Assembly (NCBI GenBank): GCA_040882505.1
Contig: JBBEBE010000009.1
Location: forward strand, 248,001-312,000
Source: JBBEBE01 sp040882505
Lineage (GTDB): Bacteria; Bacteroidota; Rhodothermia; Balneolales; Balneolaceae
Direction: 5' to 3'
DNA length: 64,000 nucleotides
In this document: piece after piece, positions 52,863 through 60,712 of the stretch
Layout of the letters: each line of letters begins with the position of its first letter
Position numbering within the stretch: position 1 is the first letter of the stretch
The notes under the pieces: generated by a model
Seen by the model: only the letters and a program-made list of their open reading frames with translations
What the model was told of the DNA's origin: nothing
The model's database searches: none
Translations under genes and position numbers: made by a program

Positions 52863-52935
52863 GGGCCCGTAGCTCAGTGGTCAGAGCAGTCGACTCATAA
52901 TCGATTGGTCGGAGGTTCAAGTCCTCCCGGGCCCA
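52863..52935 (+). tRNA. tRNA with CAU anticodon, probably tRNA-Ile2 (lysidine type)
   Basis: A 73-nt cloverleaf: acceptor GGGCCCG/CGGGCCC, D arm GCTC..GAGC, anticodon stem GTCGA/TCGAT with loop CTCATAA, T arm GGAGG/CCTCC with TTCAAGT, discriminator A, and no encoded CCA. The anticodon-arm core CGACTCATAATCG equals that of the E. coli Ile2 tRNA, whose C34 becomes lysidine to read AUA. Elongator tRNA-Met remains possible. Confidence 0.9.
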
Positions 52936-53036
52936 CTTGATTCTCCATTCCTGGCCGTTACTTCCAGCTGTGTGTAATTTTCTCCAATGATCTGGATAAA
53001 ACAGCTCTCAAAAACGTCAAAACCAGATAAAATAAA

Positions 53037-53063
53037 AGCAGCTCCGATATCCTCAGAGCTGCT
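53037..53063 (-). terminator. Hairpin between tRNA and ice-binding gene
   Basis: AGCAGCTC and GAGCTGCT form a perfect 8-bp stem. On the minus strand it is followed by TTTTATTTTA, so it probably ends the ice-binding protein transcript. On the plus strand it could also stop tRNA read-through. Confidence 0.6.
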
Positions 53064-53079
53064 CTAATCGTTTTATGAA

Positions 53080-53100
53080 AAGATTCTTTTTTTGAATCTT
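53080..53100. repeat. Second small hairpin with a seven-base homopolymer loop
   Basis: AAGATTC, seven T, GAATCTT: a perfect 7-bp inverted repeat just after the ice-binding gene. It may act with the neighbouring hairpin as a tandem terminator. Confidence 0.4.
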
Positions 53101-53118
53101 CTCAGTCATTCTGATCGC

Positions 53119-54216
53119 TTAGTTTACTTCAACGATCGTGTTGGCATCCAATATTACAGCCGTTTGAGCCAGCAAACGCCCGTTCATGGACGCACGTGAA
53201 GTCAGCGTTATTCCCGTCATCGACAGAATGATGCCCTCAAAATGAGAATCTGTGCCGATCGTCACTTCACCTGCAACCTGCCAGAATATATTCTTGGCTT
53301 GTGCACCGCCGCTAAGCGTAATGTTTACATCCGAGCTTACTGTCAGATCTTCCGCAATCTGGAAGATCCAAACATCATTTTCGCCACCGGACAGCTCAAC
53401 ACTTGTCGGAGCAGTGACGGTGTTTGACCATTTGTAAAGACCCGGGGTCAGTGTTTTTCCGCCAATATTTCCGGTATGTAATTCAACAAAATCCGGGCTT
53501 GGGCGTCCTGCGGCATCATTATACGCAGTAATCATGTTTTCAACCGCTGTTGTCAGGTTCGATGGTGTCGGGTCTGCCATATCCGCTGCATAGACCCTTC
53601 CGGTTACCTGATCTGACGTCGCATACCCTGTATCATCGGTCAGCGCAAATCCTGTGATATAAGATCCGGCTGCCGGACTGATACCCAAATCTCCGGTAAT
53701 GTCAGACGTCGGGTTGTTATTGATCGCCGTTTTGGCCAAAATCACGTAGTCACCCGATGTTCCAAGGTCTACGATATCCAAGGATTCAGTGGATCCTCCG
53801 GTCGTGAAATCCCACTCCCTTTTCGATTCAAGAGCTACACTTTTGGAGCTTTTGGCACCCACAGAAATTGCGGCTGTATAAACGACAGATGCACTCAATG
53901 GATTGGTTGGTGTGAAGGTAGCCGTGGTTCCTTCATACGAAACCGCCCCTTCAACTGCTGTCGTACCCTGTTTCAGGGTAAAGGTTGTTGAGTTGATGGT
54001 AGAAGCATCCATTGCCTCATTAAATGTGATGGTAACCGCGACATTACGTTCGATGTTTTCGGTGTCACTTTCCGGATTTGTAGCGGTGACCGTAGGGGCT
54101 TCGATATCCGGATCGTCTGTTACACCGGTACTGTTGTCGCTGCATCCAATCATGACAACGGCCAGGAAAAGAGCTGCTAAGAATGGAGTGTTGAAATACG
54201 TAATTATTGTTTTCAT
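53119..54216 (-). CDS. Ice-binding-like (DUF3494) lipoprotein with Ig-like domain
   Basis: A 365-residue protein: leader with lipobox VMIGC (Cys25), an SbsA/Big_5-type Ig-like domain at about 40-140 (DTENIERNVAVTITFNEAMDASTI), and an ice-binding/DUF3494 beta-helix at about 150-365 (GDYVILAKTAINNNPTSDI, GDLGISPAAGSYITGF, DVWIFQIAEDLTV, GTDSHFEGIILS). DUF3494 proteins bind ice in cold-adapted microbes, but many homologues are in non-cold species and may be adhesins. The DNA here is AT-richer than the flanks, suggesting acquisition. A TTG-free normal ATG starts it; the AraC gene upstream may regulate it. Confidence 0.88.
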   Translation of the reverse strand: MKTIITYFNTPFLAALFLAVVMIGCSDNSTGVTDDPDIEAPTVTATNPESDTENIERNVAVTITFNEAMDASTINSTTFTLKQGTTAVEGAVSYEGTTATFTPTNPLSASVVYTAAISVGAKSSKSVALESKREWDFTTGGSTESLDIVDLGTSGDYVILAKTAINNNPTSDITGDLGISPAAGSYITGFALTDDTGYATSDQVTGRVYAADMADPTPSNLTTAVENMITAYNDAAGRPSPDFVELHTGNIGGKTLTPGLYKWSNTVTAPTSVELSGGENDVWIFQIAEDLTVSSDVNITLSGGAQAKNIFWQVAGEVTIGTDSHFEGIILSMTGITLTSRASMNGRLLAQTAVILDANTIVEVN

Positions 54217-54396
54217 GCTTTATGGTTTTACCCGATAAAACGGGTTTCTGTGATATAATGATCACAACCATAAATTGCACATTAATATCGGATAATATGT
54301 TGTACAACAGGGGAAAAGAGTTGTATATGTTCCTGTTTATGAAAATCCTGAAAAGAAGTACTGATCCTTGATTTGTATCTTGAAGCCTGTTGTTGG

Positions 54397-54957
54397 CTAT
54401 AGATTTTCCAGATTGCCCCGTCTCTTATTCTTCAATCGTTTGAAAAATGATGGGGTAAGGCCGGTCACTTTTTTAAACTGGTTTGAGAGATGAGATACAC
54501 TACTGTAGTCTAATTTCCGGGATATTTCGGTAATGTTCATTTCATCATACAATATCAATTCTTTGGCTTTCTCAATTTTATGACTGATAATAAATTGCTG
54601 AATGGTAATTCCATTTACTTCTGAAAAGATGTCGGATAGATAATTATAATCCTTGCCAATTTTTTTGCTGATATAATCCGAGTAATTCACGTGGGGGATT
54701 TCATCAGAGTGATGAATCATTTCAATAACGACGGTTTTTATTTTGTCTACCAGAATCTGCCTCTTGTCATCCAGCAGCTCCAACCCCGACTTCAAAAGAT
54801 TCGCTCGCAGTTTATCACTCTGCTCCTGAGTGATATCCTCCAATATCTCTACAGTACCCAAATCAACAATGACATAGTGCAGTCCCAGTTTTTTAAGCTC
54901 TTCTTTGACCATCATCTTGCATCGGCGGCTCACCATGTATTTGACATATAGGATCAT
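54397..54957 (-). CDS. AraC-family regulator with HMA-like N-terminus
   Basis: A 186-residue protein. Residues 1-60 form a small alpha/beta segment (LYVKYMVSRRCKMMVKEELKKLG ... VDLGTVEIL) resembling a heavy-metal-associated ferredoxin-like domain in which the first Cys of CxxC is Ser. Residues about 85-180 are a double helix-turn-helix AraC domain (IEKAKELILYDEMNITEIS, SSVSHLSNQFKKVTGLTPSFF). It lacks the usual arabinose-type sensor domain. The gene is clearly AT-richer than most of the window. It lies 180 bp upstream of the ice-binding gene on the same strand and may regulate it or itself. Confidence 0.88.
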   Translation of the reverse strand: MILYVKYMVSRRCKMMVKEELKKLGLHYVIVDLGTVEILEDITQEQSDKLRANLLKSGLELLDDKRQILVDKIKTVVIEMIHHSDEIPHVNYSDYISKKIGKDYNYLSDIFSEVNGITIQQFIISHKIEKAKELILYDEMNITEISRKLDYSSVSHLSNQFKKVTGLTPSFFKRLKNKRRGNLENL

Positions 54958-55135
54958 AGGACGTATGTCATTAGGTATCTCTTCAATTTATTCGGGGAAA
55001 TACGGCTTCCTGACCTTAAATCGGAAAGTATAACATTCTGTTTTCCGATTTGTTGCACGATTTGTGCAAATTGCTGCGAATTCGTAGGAGTTTATTGGAA
55101 CAGCTCTGATCCTTGTTGAAAACTGACTCGTTTAT

Positions 55136-56587
55136 ATGAAACATCTCGCTCTTCTCTTCCTTCTCGGAACATTATTTTCCGACATTCTAATGGCACAATC
55201 CCCGGACAAGCCAAATGTCCTATTCATTATTTCCGATGATTTAACGGCAACAGCGGTCTCTTCGTACGAGAATACGTTGAGTCGAACTCCGAATATCGAC
55301 AAGCTGGCCTCGGAGGGCACCCGCTTTACCCGGGCATATTCTCAATACCCGGTTTGCGGGCCATCACGTGCATCGTTGATGTTTGGGTACTATCCAAGTG
55401 CCACACAAACCTATGGCTATGTGAGTGGAAGGGACCATGTAGGACCCGACAGAACGTCCTTTTCCCAGCTATTCAAAGACAATGGGTATCATACGGCAAG
55501 AGTCAGCAAAATTTACCACATGGGCGTTCCCATTCATATTGAAGAAGGCTCCAATGGCGCTGACGATCCCGCCTCCTGGGATGAACGCTACAACAGTCAA
55601 GGGCCCGAATGGACGGCCGAAGGAGAGGCAGAATTGGTTCAGAACAACCCATATGGACTCAAGCCCCGGGAGGGTGGGAATGTGATGACCGTTGTGAAAG
55701 CCGATGGCGGAGACAACGTTCATTCCGATGGCAAGACGGCCGAAAAAGCTATTGAACTGATCCGAAATCACACCGAAGAACCGTTCTTTTTGGCCGTGGG
55801 ATTTGTTCGTCCTCATGTGCCGTTCGTGGCGCCAATGGAGTACTTTGAGCCCTATCCCTACCCACAAATGGTTCTTCCTCCTCTGGTGGAGAACGACTGG
55901 GACGACATACCCGAGCGTGGTATCAACTATGTAACAAGTGTAAACGCCAACATGAGTGAGGAACAGGAGAAGAAAGCCATCGCCGGTTACTACGCCTCGG
56001 TGACGTACATGGACGCACAGGTGGGCAAAGTCTTGAACACGCTCGAAGAAGAGGGACTTGAAAACAACACCATCGTGATTTTTGCCTCCGACCACGGTTT
56101 TCATTTGGGCGAGCACCGGTTTTGGATGAAAGTGAGCCTGATGGAGGAGTCCGTCCGGGTACCGCTGATTATCAAGGTACCCGGTCAGGAGCCAGCCGTC
56201 AGCCATTCATTGGTCGAACTTCTGGACCTCTATCCCACGATTGCGGAACTGGCAGGACTGGACTATTCAGAACATCTGCAGGGAGAGAGTCTTGTACCCA
56301 TTTTTGACGATCCTGAATTCGAGGTTCGTGATGCGGCATTCTCGATGAATCGCTGGGGGGGCGGGTTCAGTTATCTGCTACGCACACGAAAATGGGCATA
56401 CATTCAACATGACGACGATGCCGGAAGCGGGATGCAATTGTTTGACATGGAATATGATGAAAAACAGTACAACAACCTGGCATATAACCCACAATTCGAG
56501 CACATCGTAGATGAATTCCAACAGCGGCTCAAGCAGAAACTTCACGACGTACGAGACAACGATCTGGGGATTCAATATCCGGATTAA
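55136..56587 (+). CDS. Sulfatase, iduronate-2-sulfatase-like, exported
   Basis: A 483-residue enzyme with a signal peptide (1-20, ending LMAQ). The formylglycine motif CGPSR (in YPVCGPSRASLMFG) is intact, so Cys needs oxidation to formylglycine. The metal site has DD near the start (ISDDLTA) and SDHGFHLGEH. The phrases PFFLAVGFVRPHVPFVAP and MDAQVGKVLNTLEEEGL are typical of iduronate-2-sulfatase-like enzymes (sulfatase S1). It would remove sulfate from sulfated polysaccharides in the periplasm. It has its own promoter region (about 180 bp to the AraC gene). Confidence 0.93.
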   Translation: MKHLALLFLLGTLFSDILMAQSPDKPNVLFIISDDLTATAVSSYENTLSRTPNIDKLASEGTRFTRAYSQYPVCGPSRASLMFGYYPSATQTYGYVSGRDHVGPDRTSFSQLFKDNGYHTARVSKIYHMGVPIHIEEGSNGADDPASWDERYNSQGPEWTAEGEAELVQNNPYGLKPREGGNVMTVVKADGGDNVHSDGKTAEKAIELIRNHTEEPFFLAVGFVRPHVPFVAPMEYFEPYPYPQMVLPPLVENDWDDIPERGINYVTSVNANMSEEQEKKAIAGYYASVTYMDAQVGKVLNTLEEEGLENNTIVIFASDHGFHLGEHRFWMKVSLMEESVRVPLIIKVPGQEPAVSHSLVELLDLYPTIAELAGLDYSEHLQGESLVPIFDDPEFEVRDAAFSMNRWGGGFSYLLRTRKWAYIQHDDDAGSGMQLFDMEYDEKQYNNLAYNPQFEHIVDEFQQRLKQKLHDVRDNDLGIQYPD

Positions 56588-56741
56588 TACATGCCCGTTC
56601 ATTTTTGACACAGAAAAACTCGTAAAAAGCCGATATACTAGTCCGATGGCCTTGATCCTGGTCAACCCTCATTCGTAGAATCAAGGAAGTACAACGCATT
56701 CTTGCGAAAGTGCATCCCGGCAATACAGTTGTGACTCGTAT

Positions 56742-57998
56742 ATGTATTCACCTAATTTCAAGTTCGGCTTGTTTATTGTGTCCATCCTTTTTCTCGGTGT
56801 CTCTGGATCGCGCGCAGAAGCACAAAACCGACCTCAATCTCCCGCCCCGAACGTCTATCTGGACTGCAATCGGTGTTCCTTCGATTATGTGCGGCTCAAT
56901 ATTGATTTTGTTAATTATGTCCGGGATCAGGCCGATGCCGATATCTATTTGCGGATCACTGACGCCCAGACCGGAAGTGGCCGTGAGTACACGTTGGAGT
57001 TTCGGGGAATTCCGCCTTTCTCTGAACGTCTCGAGGTTCTCACTTTTACAAGTCTGCAATCAGCTACTTCAGATGAAGAACGCACCCAGCTCATGAGATA
57101 TATCCGGGTGGGACTGGTTCCGTTCCTGACCGAAACCATCGTCATGCAGGGACTGGATGTCAGCGGGTATTCACCAATCGAGGATCTGCAGTCAGAAACA
57201 CAGATTGTTGACCCATGGAATAACTGGGTTTTTGAAATCGATCTAGCCACCTCTTTTGACAAGGAAGAGACTGAATTCAACTACGAAATCGAGGGAGGAT
57301 TAGAAGCTGAACGGATCACCGAGAACTGGAAAATGGACTACAGCCTGGATATTGAACTCGACCGGACAGAGATTGATCTCTCTTCCGGAACCCGGTATGT
57401 GAACCGGGATTCATGGAGCTTTGACAGTTTTGTAGCGTACAGCATTCGCAGACACTTTTCGATAGGGTTATTCACCGAGGCAAGTGCCTCGAAAACTGAC
57501 AACATTCTAGTGAATCTGGAAGCGTCCCCTGCAATCGAGTACAGTTTTTTCCCATACAATGAATTTCAGGAGCGAAGGTGGGTGCTCCAATATCGCATCA
57601 CCCCCTCCTACCGAAATTACGACCAGACGACCGTATTTCTGAAGAATCATGAAATCGTCTCCCAACAAGTGTTATCCCATCAATTGCGATTCGATCAACC
57701 GTGGGGCAGGATTGACATCTGGACGTCTGCCTCCAGTTACCTCCACGATCTCTCGCTCAACAGGTTTCAGCTGAATCCCTACTTCAGTATACGCATTACA
57801 CGAGGGCTTTCGGTTTTTCTCAACGGACGATACCAAATCATCAATGATCAGATCTCCTTGCCTGCAGAGGATATCACGGACACCGAGCGGTTGCTTGGGG
57901 AGAGGCAACAAGCCACGTCCTATGAATTTTGGCTCTCGTTCGGATTTTCCTACACCTTCGGTTCGGCGTATAGCAATATTGTGAATCCACGCTTTTAA
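56742..57998 (+). CDS. Outer-membrane beta-barrel protein of unknown function
   Basis: A 418-residue exported protein: signal peptide 1-28 (ending AEAQ), a mixed N-terminal domain (about 30-165) containing CNRCSFDYVRLNIDF, then repeated amphipathic strands with aromatic girdles (YSLDIELDRTEI, SFDSFVAYSIRRHFSIGLF, FQLNPYFSIRITRGLSVFLN) and a C-terminal Phe, the standard barrel end signal. No function is recognised. The N-terminal domain may be a periplasmic sensor or peptidoglycan-facing part. It follows the sulfatase by about 150 bp. Confidence 0.75.
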   Translation: MYSPNFKFGLFIVSILFLGVSGSRAEAQNRPQSPAPNVYLDCNRCSFDYVRLNIDFVNYVRDQADADIYLRITDAQTGSGREYTLEFRGIPPFSERLEVLTFTSLQSATSDEERTQLMRYIRVGLVPFLTETIVMQGLDVSGYSPIEDLQSETQIVDPWNNWVFEIDLATSFDKEETEFNYEIEGGLEAERITENWKMDYSLDIELDRTEIDLSSGTRYVNRDSWSFDSFVAYSIRRHFSIGLFTEASASKTDNILVNLEASPAIEYSFFPYNEFQERRWVLQYRITPSYRNYDQTTVFLKNHEIVSQQVLSHQLRFDQPWGRIDIWTSASSYLHDLSLNRFQLNPYFSIRITRGLSVFLNGRYQIINDQISLPAEDITDTERLLGERQQATSYEFWLSFGFSYTFGSAYSNIVNPRF

Positions 57999-58015
57999 TC
58001 GAACGGTTCAACCCG

Positions 58016-58420
58016 TTACGAGGCTGTTCTCAACCTGTTGGTGACAAGATCCGGCTCTATCTCTTCGCCAAGTTTGCGAAAAGAGATGTAGGATGCCGCC
58101 AAAAGAGCCAACAAAACAATGGGTGTGCTTACTGCAGAAACGGGATCCCCCATCACTGCATGAGCAATACTTGCAGAAATCATATTGAAGGTGAATCCTG
58201 CATAGACCCACTCTTTAAGCCGGCCGGCAAATGGTATGAGTAGCAGCGCCACACCAATAAATTTGGCAATGCCGAGTTCGACCCGAAAGTAGTCCGGAAA
58301 GCCGAGGTGTTCGAAAGCACCGGCCATTTGCGGGCTGGCAAAGTACATGGTTGCACTGTAGAGCATCATCGCACTAAAGAGTACTGTCGTAATCCAGTAA
58401 ACGGTTTTCAGTTTCTTCAT
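58016..58420 (-). CDS. DoxX-like small membrane protein
   Basis: A 134-residue protein with four hydrophobic helices and the DoxX-like pattern YWITTVLFSAMMLYSATMYF, HLGFPDYFRVELGIAKFIGVALLL. DoxX-like proteins are linked with redox homeostasis or quinone-dependent oxidation, but the exact role is unclear. It is 29 bp downstream of yceI on the same strand, the usual partner in Bacteroidota. Confidence 0.85.
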   Translation of the reverse strand: MKKLKTVYWITTVLFSAMMLYSATMYFASPQMAGAFEHLGFPDYFRVELGIAKFIGVALLLIPFAGRLKEWVYAGFTFNMISASIAHAVMGDPVSAVSTPIVLLALLAASYISFRKLGEEIEPDLVTNRLRTAS

Positions 58421-58449
58421 TCTCTTCTTGGTCTGTTGTTTGGTTCCTG

Positions 58450-59031
58450 TTACTTCTCAGAGAGTGCGAACTCTCCATCGGCTTTGATACGTACGTCGTT
58501 GCTGATCATCGGTGGTGGAAATCCATTTCCGAGATTGAATTCAGACCGGTCAATGGTACCTATAATCTGAATACCGGCGGTTGGCGCACCGTCAAGCATC
58601 GGATTCTCGATGGTGCCACGATAAAGAAGTGCGACTGTGACGGTTTTGGTCACACCATTCAACGTCAAGTTTCCGGTCAGATCGTAGGCATTCTCGGCTG
58701 CTTTTCGAATCCCCGTACTTTTGAATGTCATGGTCGGGTACGTCTCCACGTCAAAGAAATCCGGGCTCCGCAGGTGATCATCCCGGTCTCCTACTCGGGT
58801 GTCAATCGATTCCGTCTGGACGGTCAGTTCGACTTGTGCATCGCTGAAATCCTCTTCCGTAGCGGTAATGATTACATCATACTCCCCGAAATGGCCCGGA
58901 ACATCTGCAATACCAAAATGGGTCACGGTGAATCCGAGTTTCGAGTGCGCTGGATCTTCCACCCAGGTATTCTGCGCAATCGCGCTCAGAGGAAGAAGAA
59001 TGAAGGATAGAAGAAGTGTAATTTTTCTCAT
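58450..59031 (-). CDS. YceI-family polyisoprenoid-binding periplasmic protein
   Basis: A 193-residue secreted lipocalin-like protein with a signal peptide (1-19) and the YceI core VEDPAHSKLGFTVTHFGIADVPGHF, RDDHLRSPDFFDVETYPTMTFKS, LTLNGVTKTVTV. It binds isoprenoid chains such as quinones. ATG 59031 is preferred to a longer frame from 59097. It precedes the DoxX-like gene and follows a truncated Crp/Fnr regulator, which in relatives is often complete. Confidence 0.93.
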   Translation of the reverse strand: MRKITLLLSFILLPLSAIAQNTWVEDPAHSKLGFTVTHFGIADVPGHFGEYDVIITATEEDFSDAQVELTVQTESIDTRVGDRDDHLRSPDFFDVETYPTMTFKSTGIRKAAENAYDLTGNLTLNGVTKTVTVALLYRGTIENPMLDGAPTAGIQIIGTIDRSEFNLGNGFPPPMISNDVRIKADGEFALSEK

Positions 59032-59097
59032 AGTGGGCCTTGAGTTGTGTAACTGGTTTAATATTGAACGAATGTGTCCAATATACCCTGTCATCAC

Positions 59098-59364
59098 TCA
59101 TTGCCCATTGACATGAGACAAGAAACAATCTTGACATCCATCAAACGCAAAACGGATGACGTGTTGATTTCCCTTCGAATCCAGTGAATACGAGCAGAGA
59201 GATCCCCTCTCCACAAACGCTACATGACGACAGACCTCTCCCTCCTGGAGGAAAAACTGCCGTTTTGGCATTCGCCTGGGGTGGAACTGCGTCTTGCAGT
59301 ACTCCCACTCCTCGTTCGTCATCTGAACATGCTCATGAAGACTCGTATAGAACAGATCTGACAT
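59098..59364 (-). pseudogene. Truncated Crp/Fnr-type regulator (cNMP-like domain only)
   Basis: An 88-residue fragment that matches only the N-terminal cyclic-nucleotide-binding part of Bacteroidota Crp/Fnr regulators: QFFLQEGEVCRHVAFVERGSL, SLDSKGNQHVIRFAFDG. After that the frame soon ends, and no helix-turn-helix remains in any frame before yceI. A good ribosome site (GGAAAGGGG) and ATG 59364 are kept, so a short protein may still be made. It would have controlled the yceI-doxX genes that follow. A 3' deletion is the most likely cause. Confidence 0.7.
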
Positions 59365-59382
59365 AACCCCTTTCCTGTTTGA

Positions 59383-59571
59383 TTAATCGATGGTCAAGAA
59401 TATTGATGTTCGTACTTCGTTGTTCACAGCCCGACTTTTATGCCCCCGCCCAGTCACATCCTCTACAAGCAGAACATCCCCCGTCGTGAATCTACGAACG
59501 GTTCCATCTCCCACCTCGAAATTTCCGGTCAATTCTATCCCTCGAAGGTACAGCACGATGAACTTGACCAA
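59383..59571 (-). pseudogene. Cupin-domain fragment
   Basis: Sixty-two residues match the C-terminal half of small cupin proteins (VGDGTVRRFTTGDVLLVEDVTGRGHKSRAV). The N-terminal half is missing: an in-frame TGA lies just upstream and the neighbouring frames give no continuous match. It lies 18 bp before the truncated Crp/Fnr gene on the same strand, so both genes in this stretch have decayed. Confidence 0.6.
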
Positions 59572-59710
59572 AAATGATCAATATTGTGATCAAAGAACCG
59601 AGGAAGGATGGAGATCGTTTCCTTCTTCCTATCTCTCTCTGGCATTCCTGATGGCACTTGACTATTCTGAACCATCCACTCTTTTCCTTTCACATCCAGA
59701 CCGGAACTCA

Positions 59711-60712
59711 GTGAAATCGAGCACTACTCTTCACGTTCTCCTGTCCCTGCTCCTCATCGTTGTTCTTTGGAGCGGATGCGATACTGCGATTGATCCCATT
59801 CGGAATTCGGACGATCGATACATCTACTCCATTCATGGCCTGCTGGATGCCTCGGCAGACACGCAATGGGTTCGGATCATGCCGTTCCGCGAGAGTTTTC
59901 GCCCCGACGGAACACCCATCGATGCCACCGTCACACTGGAACACCTCGACAGTGGAGATCAGTTTGTCTGGAGCGACTCCCTTTTTCAGTTCGGCACTCT
60001 GCAGGCGTGGAACTTCTGGACGGACGAACCCCTGATTCCCGGCGATTCGTACCGATTGACTGCCCAACGGTCGGACGGAAAATCAAGCAGTGCCACTCTT
60101 TCCATTCCGGAGACCGTCCCCCGACCACTGGTCGAGTTGGGAGAGGTAATCGAGGAAGACCAAGAGATTCTCTTCGATCAAATCACCATCTACGGAGTTG
60201 AGCGGATCGCATATGTCTTCCTCTACTTTGAACTCGACATCGATCAGGAAAAAATACAGACCACCTTTGATACGCCGGTATTGGACAAACGGCATTTCCG
60301 CATTGCGGTTTCACACCTGGCCGAACCGGGCGGAACACCCGGGGAGTGGCGACTGACCATCGATCGCCGGGCACTCGATCTTGATTTCGTCTACTATCTG
60401 GAACCGATGATGCCGTTCCCGCTCTCTCCATCCAATTTGTGGGACTATGTAGAGATGGGACGTAGTCAGGTTTCCGTGATCGCTGCCGAGCCGAGCTGGC
60501 CTGAATTTACAACTCTCTCGAATGAAGAGATTGAACTTCCGGACGGGATCTCCAATGTGGAGAACGGCCTTGGGTTCGTCGCGGGAGTCACGGGTGTCAC
60601 CGTTCCGTACGAGAGCTGTACAGAACCCGGATCCGGGGTGGCGACCCCCTGCCCGGCAGAACCGACCATGAACCCGAGCGGATTGGTCAAGGTGGTCTAT
60701 GATCATGACTAA
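59711..60712 (+). CDS. Lipoprotein paired with TonB receptor (DUF4249-like)
   Basis: A 333-residue protein from GTG 59711: hydrophobic leader with lipobox VLWSGC (Cys22), then a beta-rich body (ATVTLEHLDSGDQFVWSD, PGDSYRLTAQRSDG). It resembles the DUF4249-type surface lipoproteins found next to TonB receptors, though the match is only moderate. The frame is open further upstream to 59390, but that would cross the decayed cupin and is not coding. Its stop overlaps the receptor start, so it is probably the lipoprotein partner in substrate uptake. Confidence 0.75.
   Translation: MKSSTTLHVLLSLLLIVVLWSGCDTAIDPIRNSDDRYIYSIHGLLDASADTQWVRIMPFRESFRPDGTPIDATVTLEHLDSGDQFVWSDSLFQFGTLQAWNFWTDEPLIPGDSYRLTAQRSDGKSSSATLSIPETVPRPLVELGEVIEEDQEILFDQITIYGVERIAYVFLYFELDIDQEKIQTTFDTPVLDKRHFRIAVSHLAEPGGTPGEWRLTIDRRALDLDFVYYLEPMMPFPLSPSNLWDYVEMGRSQVSVIAAEPSWPEFTTLSNEEIELPDGISNVENGLGFVAGVTGVTVPYESCTEPGSGVATPCPAEPTMNPSGLVKVVYDHD

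Noticed and set aside
53080..53100. CRISPR-like or tandem repeat signal in the hairpin-rich stretch after the tRNA
   Set aside because: Only two unrelated short inverted repeats are present; there are no repeated units with spacers.
52936..59097. Attachment-site repeat of the tRNA 3' end bounding an island
   Set aside because: I could not find a second copy of the tRNA end by eye, so island boundaries are not claimed.
59390..59710. Upstream extension of the lipoprotein gene
   Set aside because: It would be read through the cupin fragment, and the lipoprotein leader only begins at GTG 59711.
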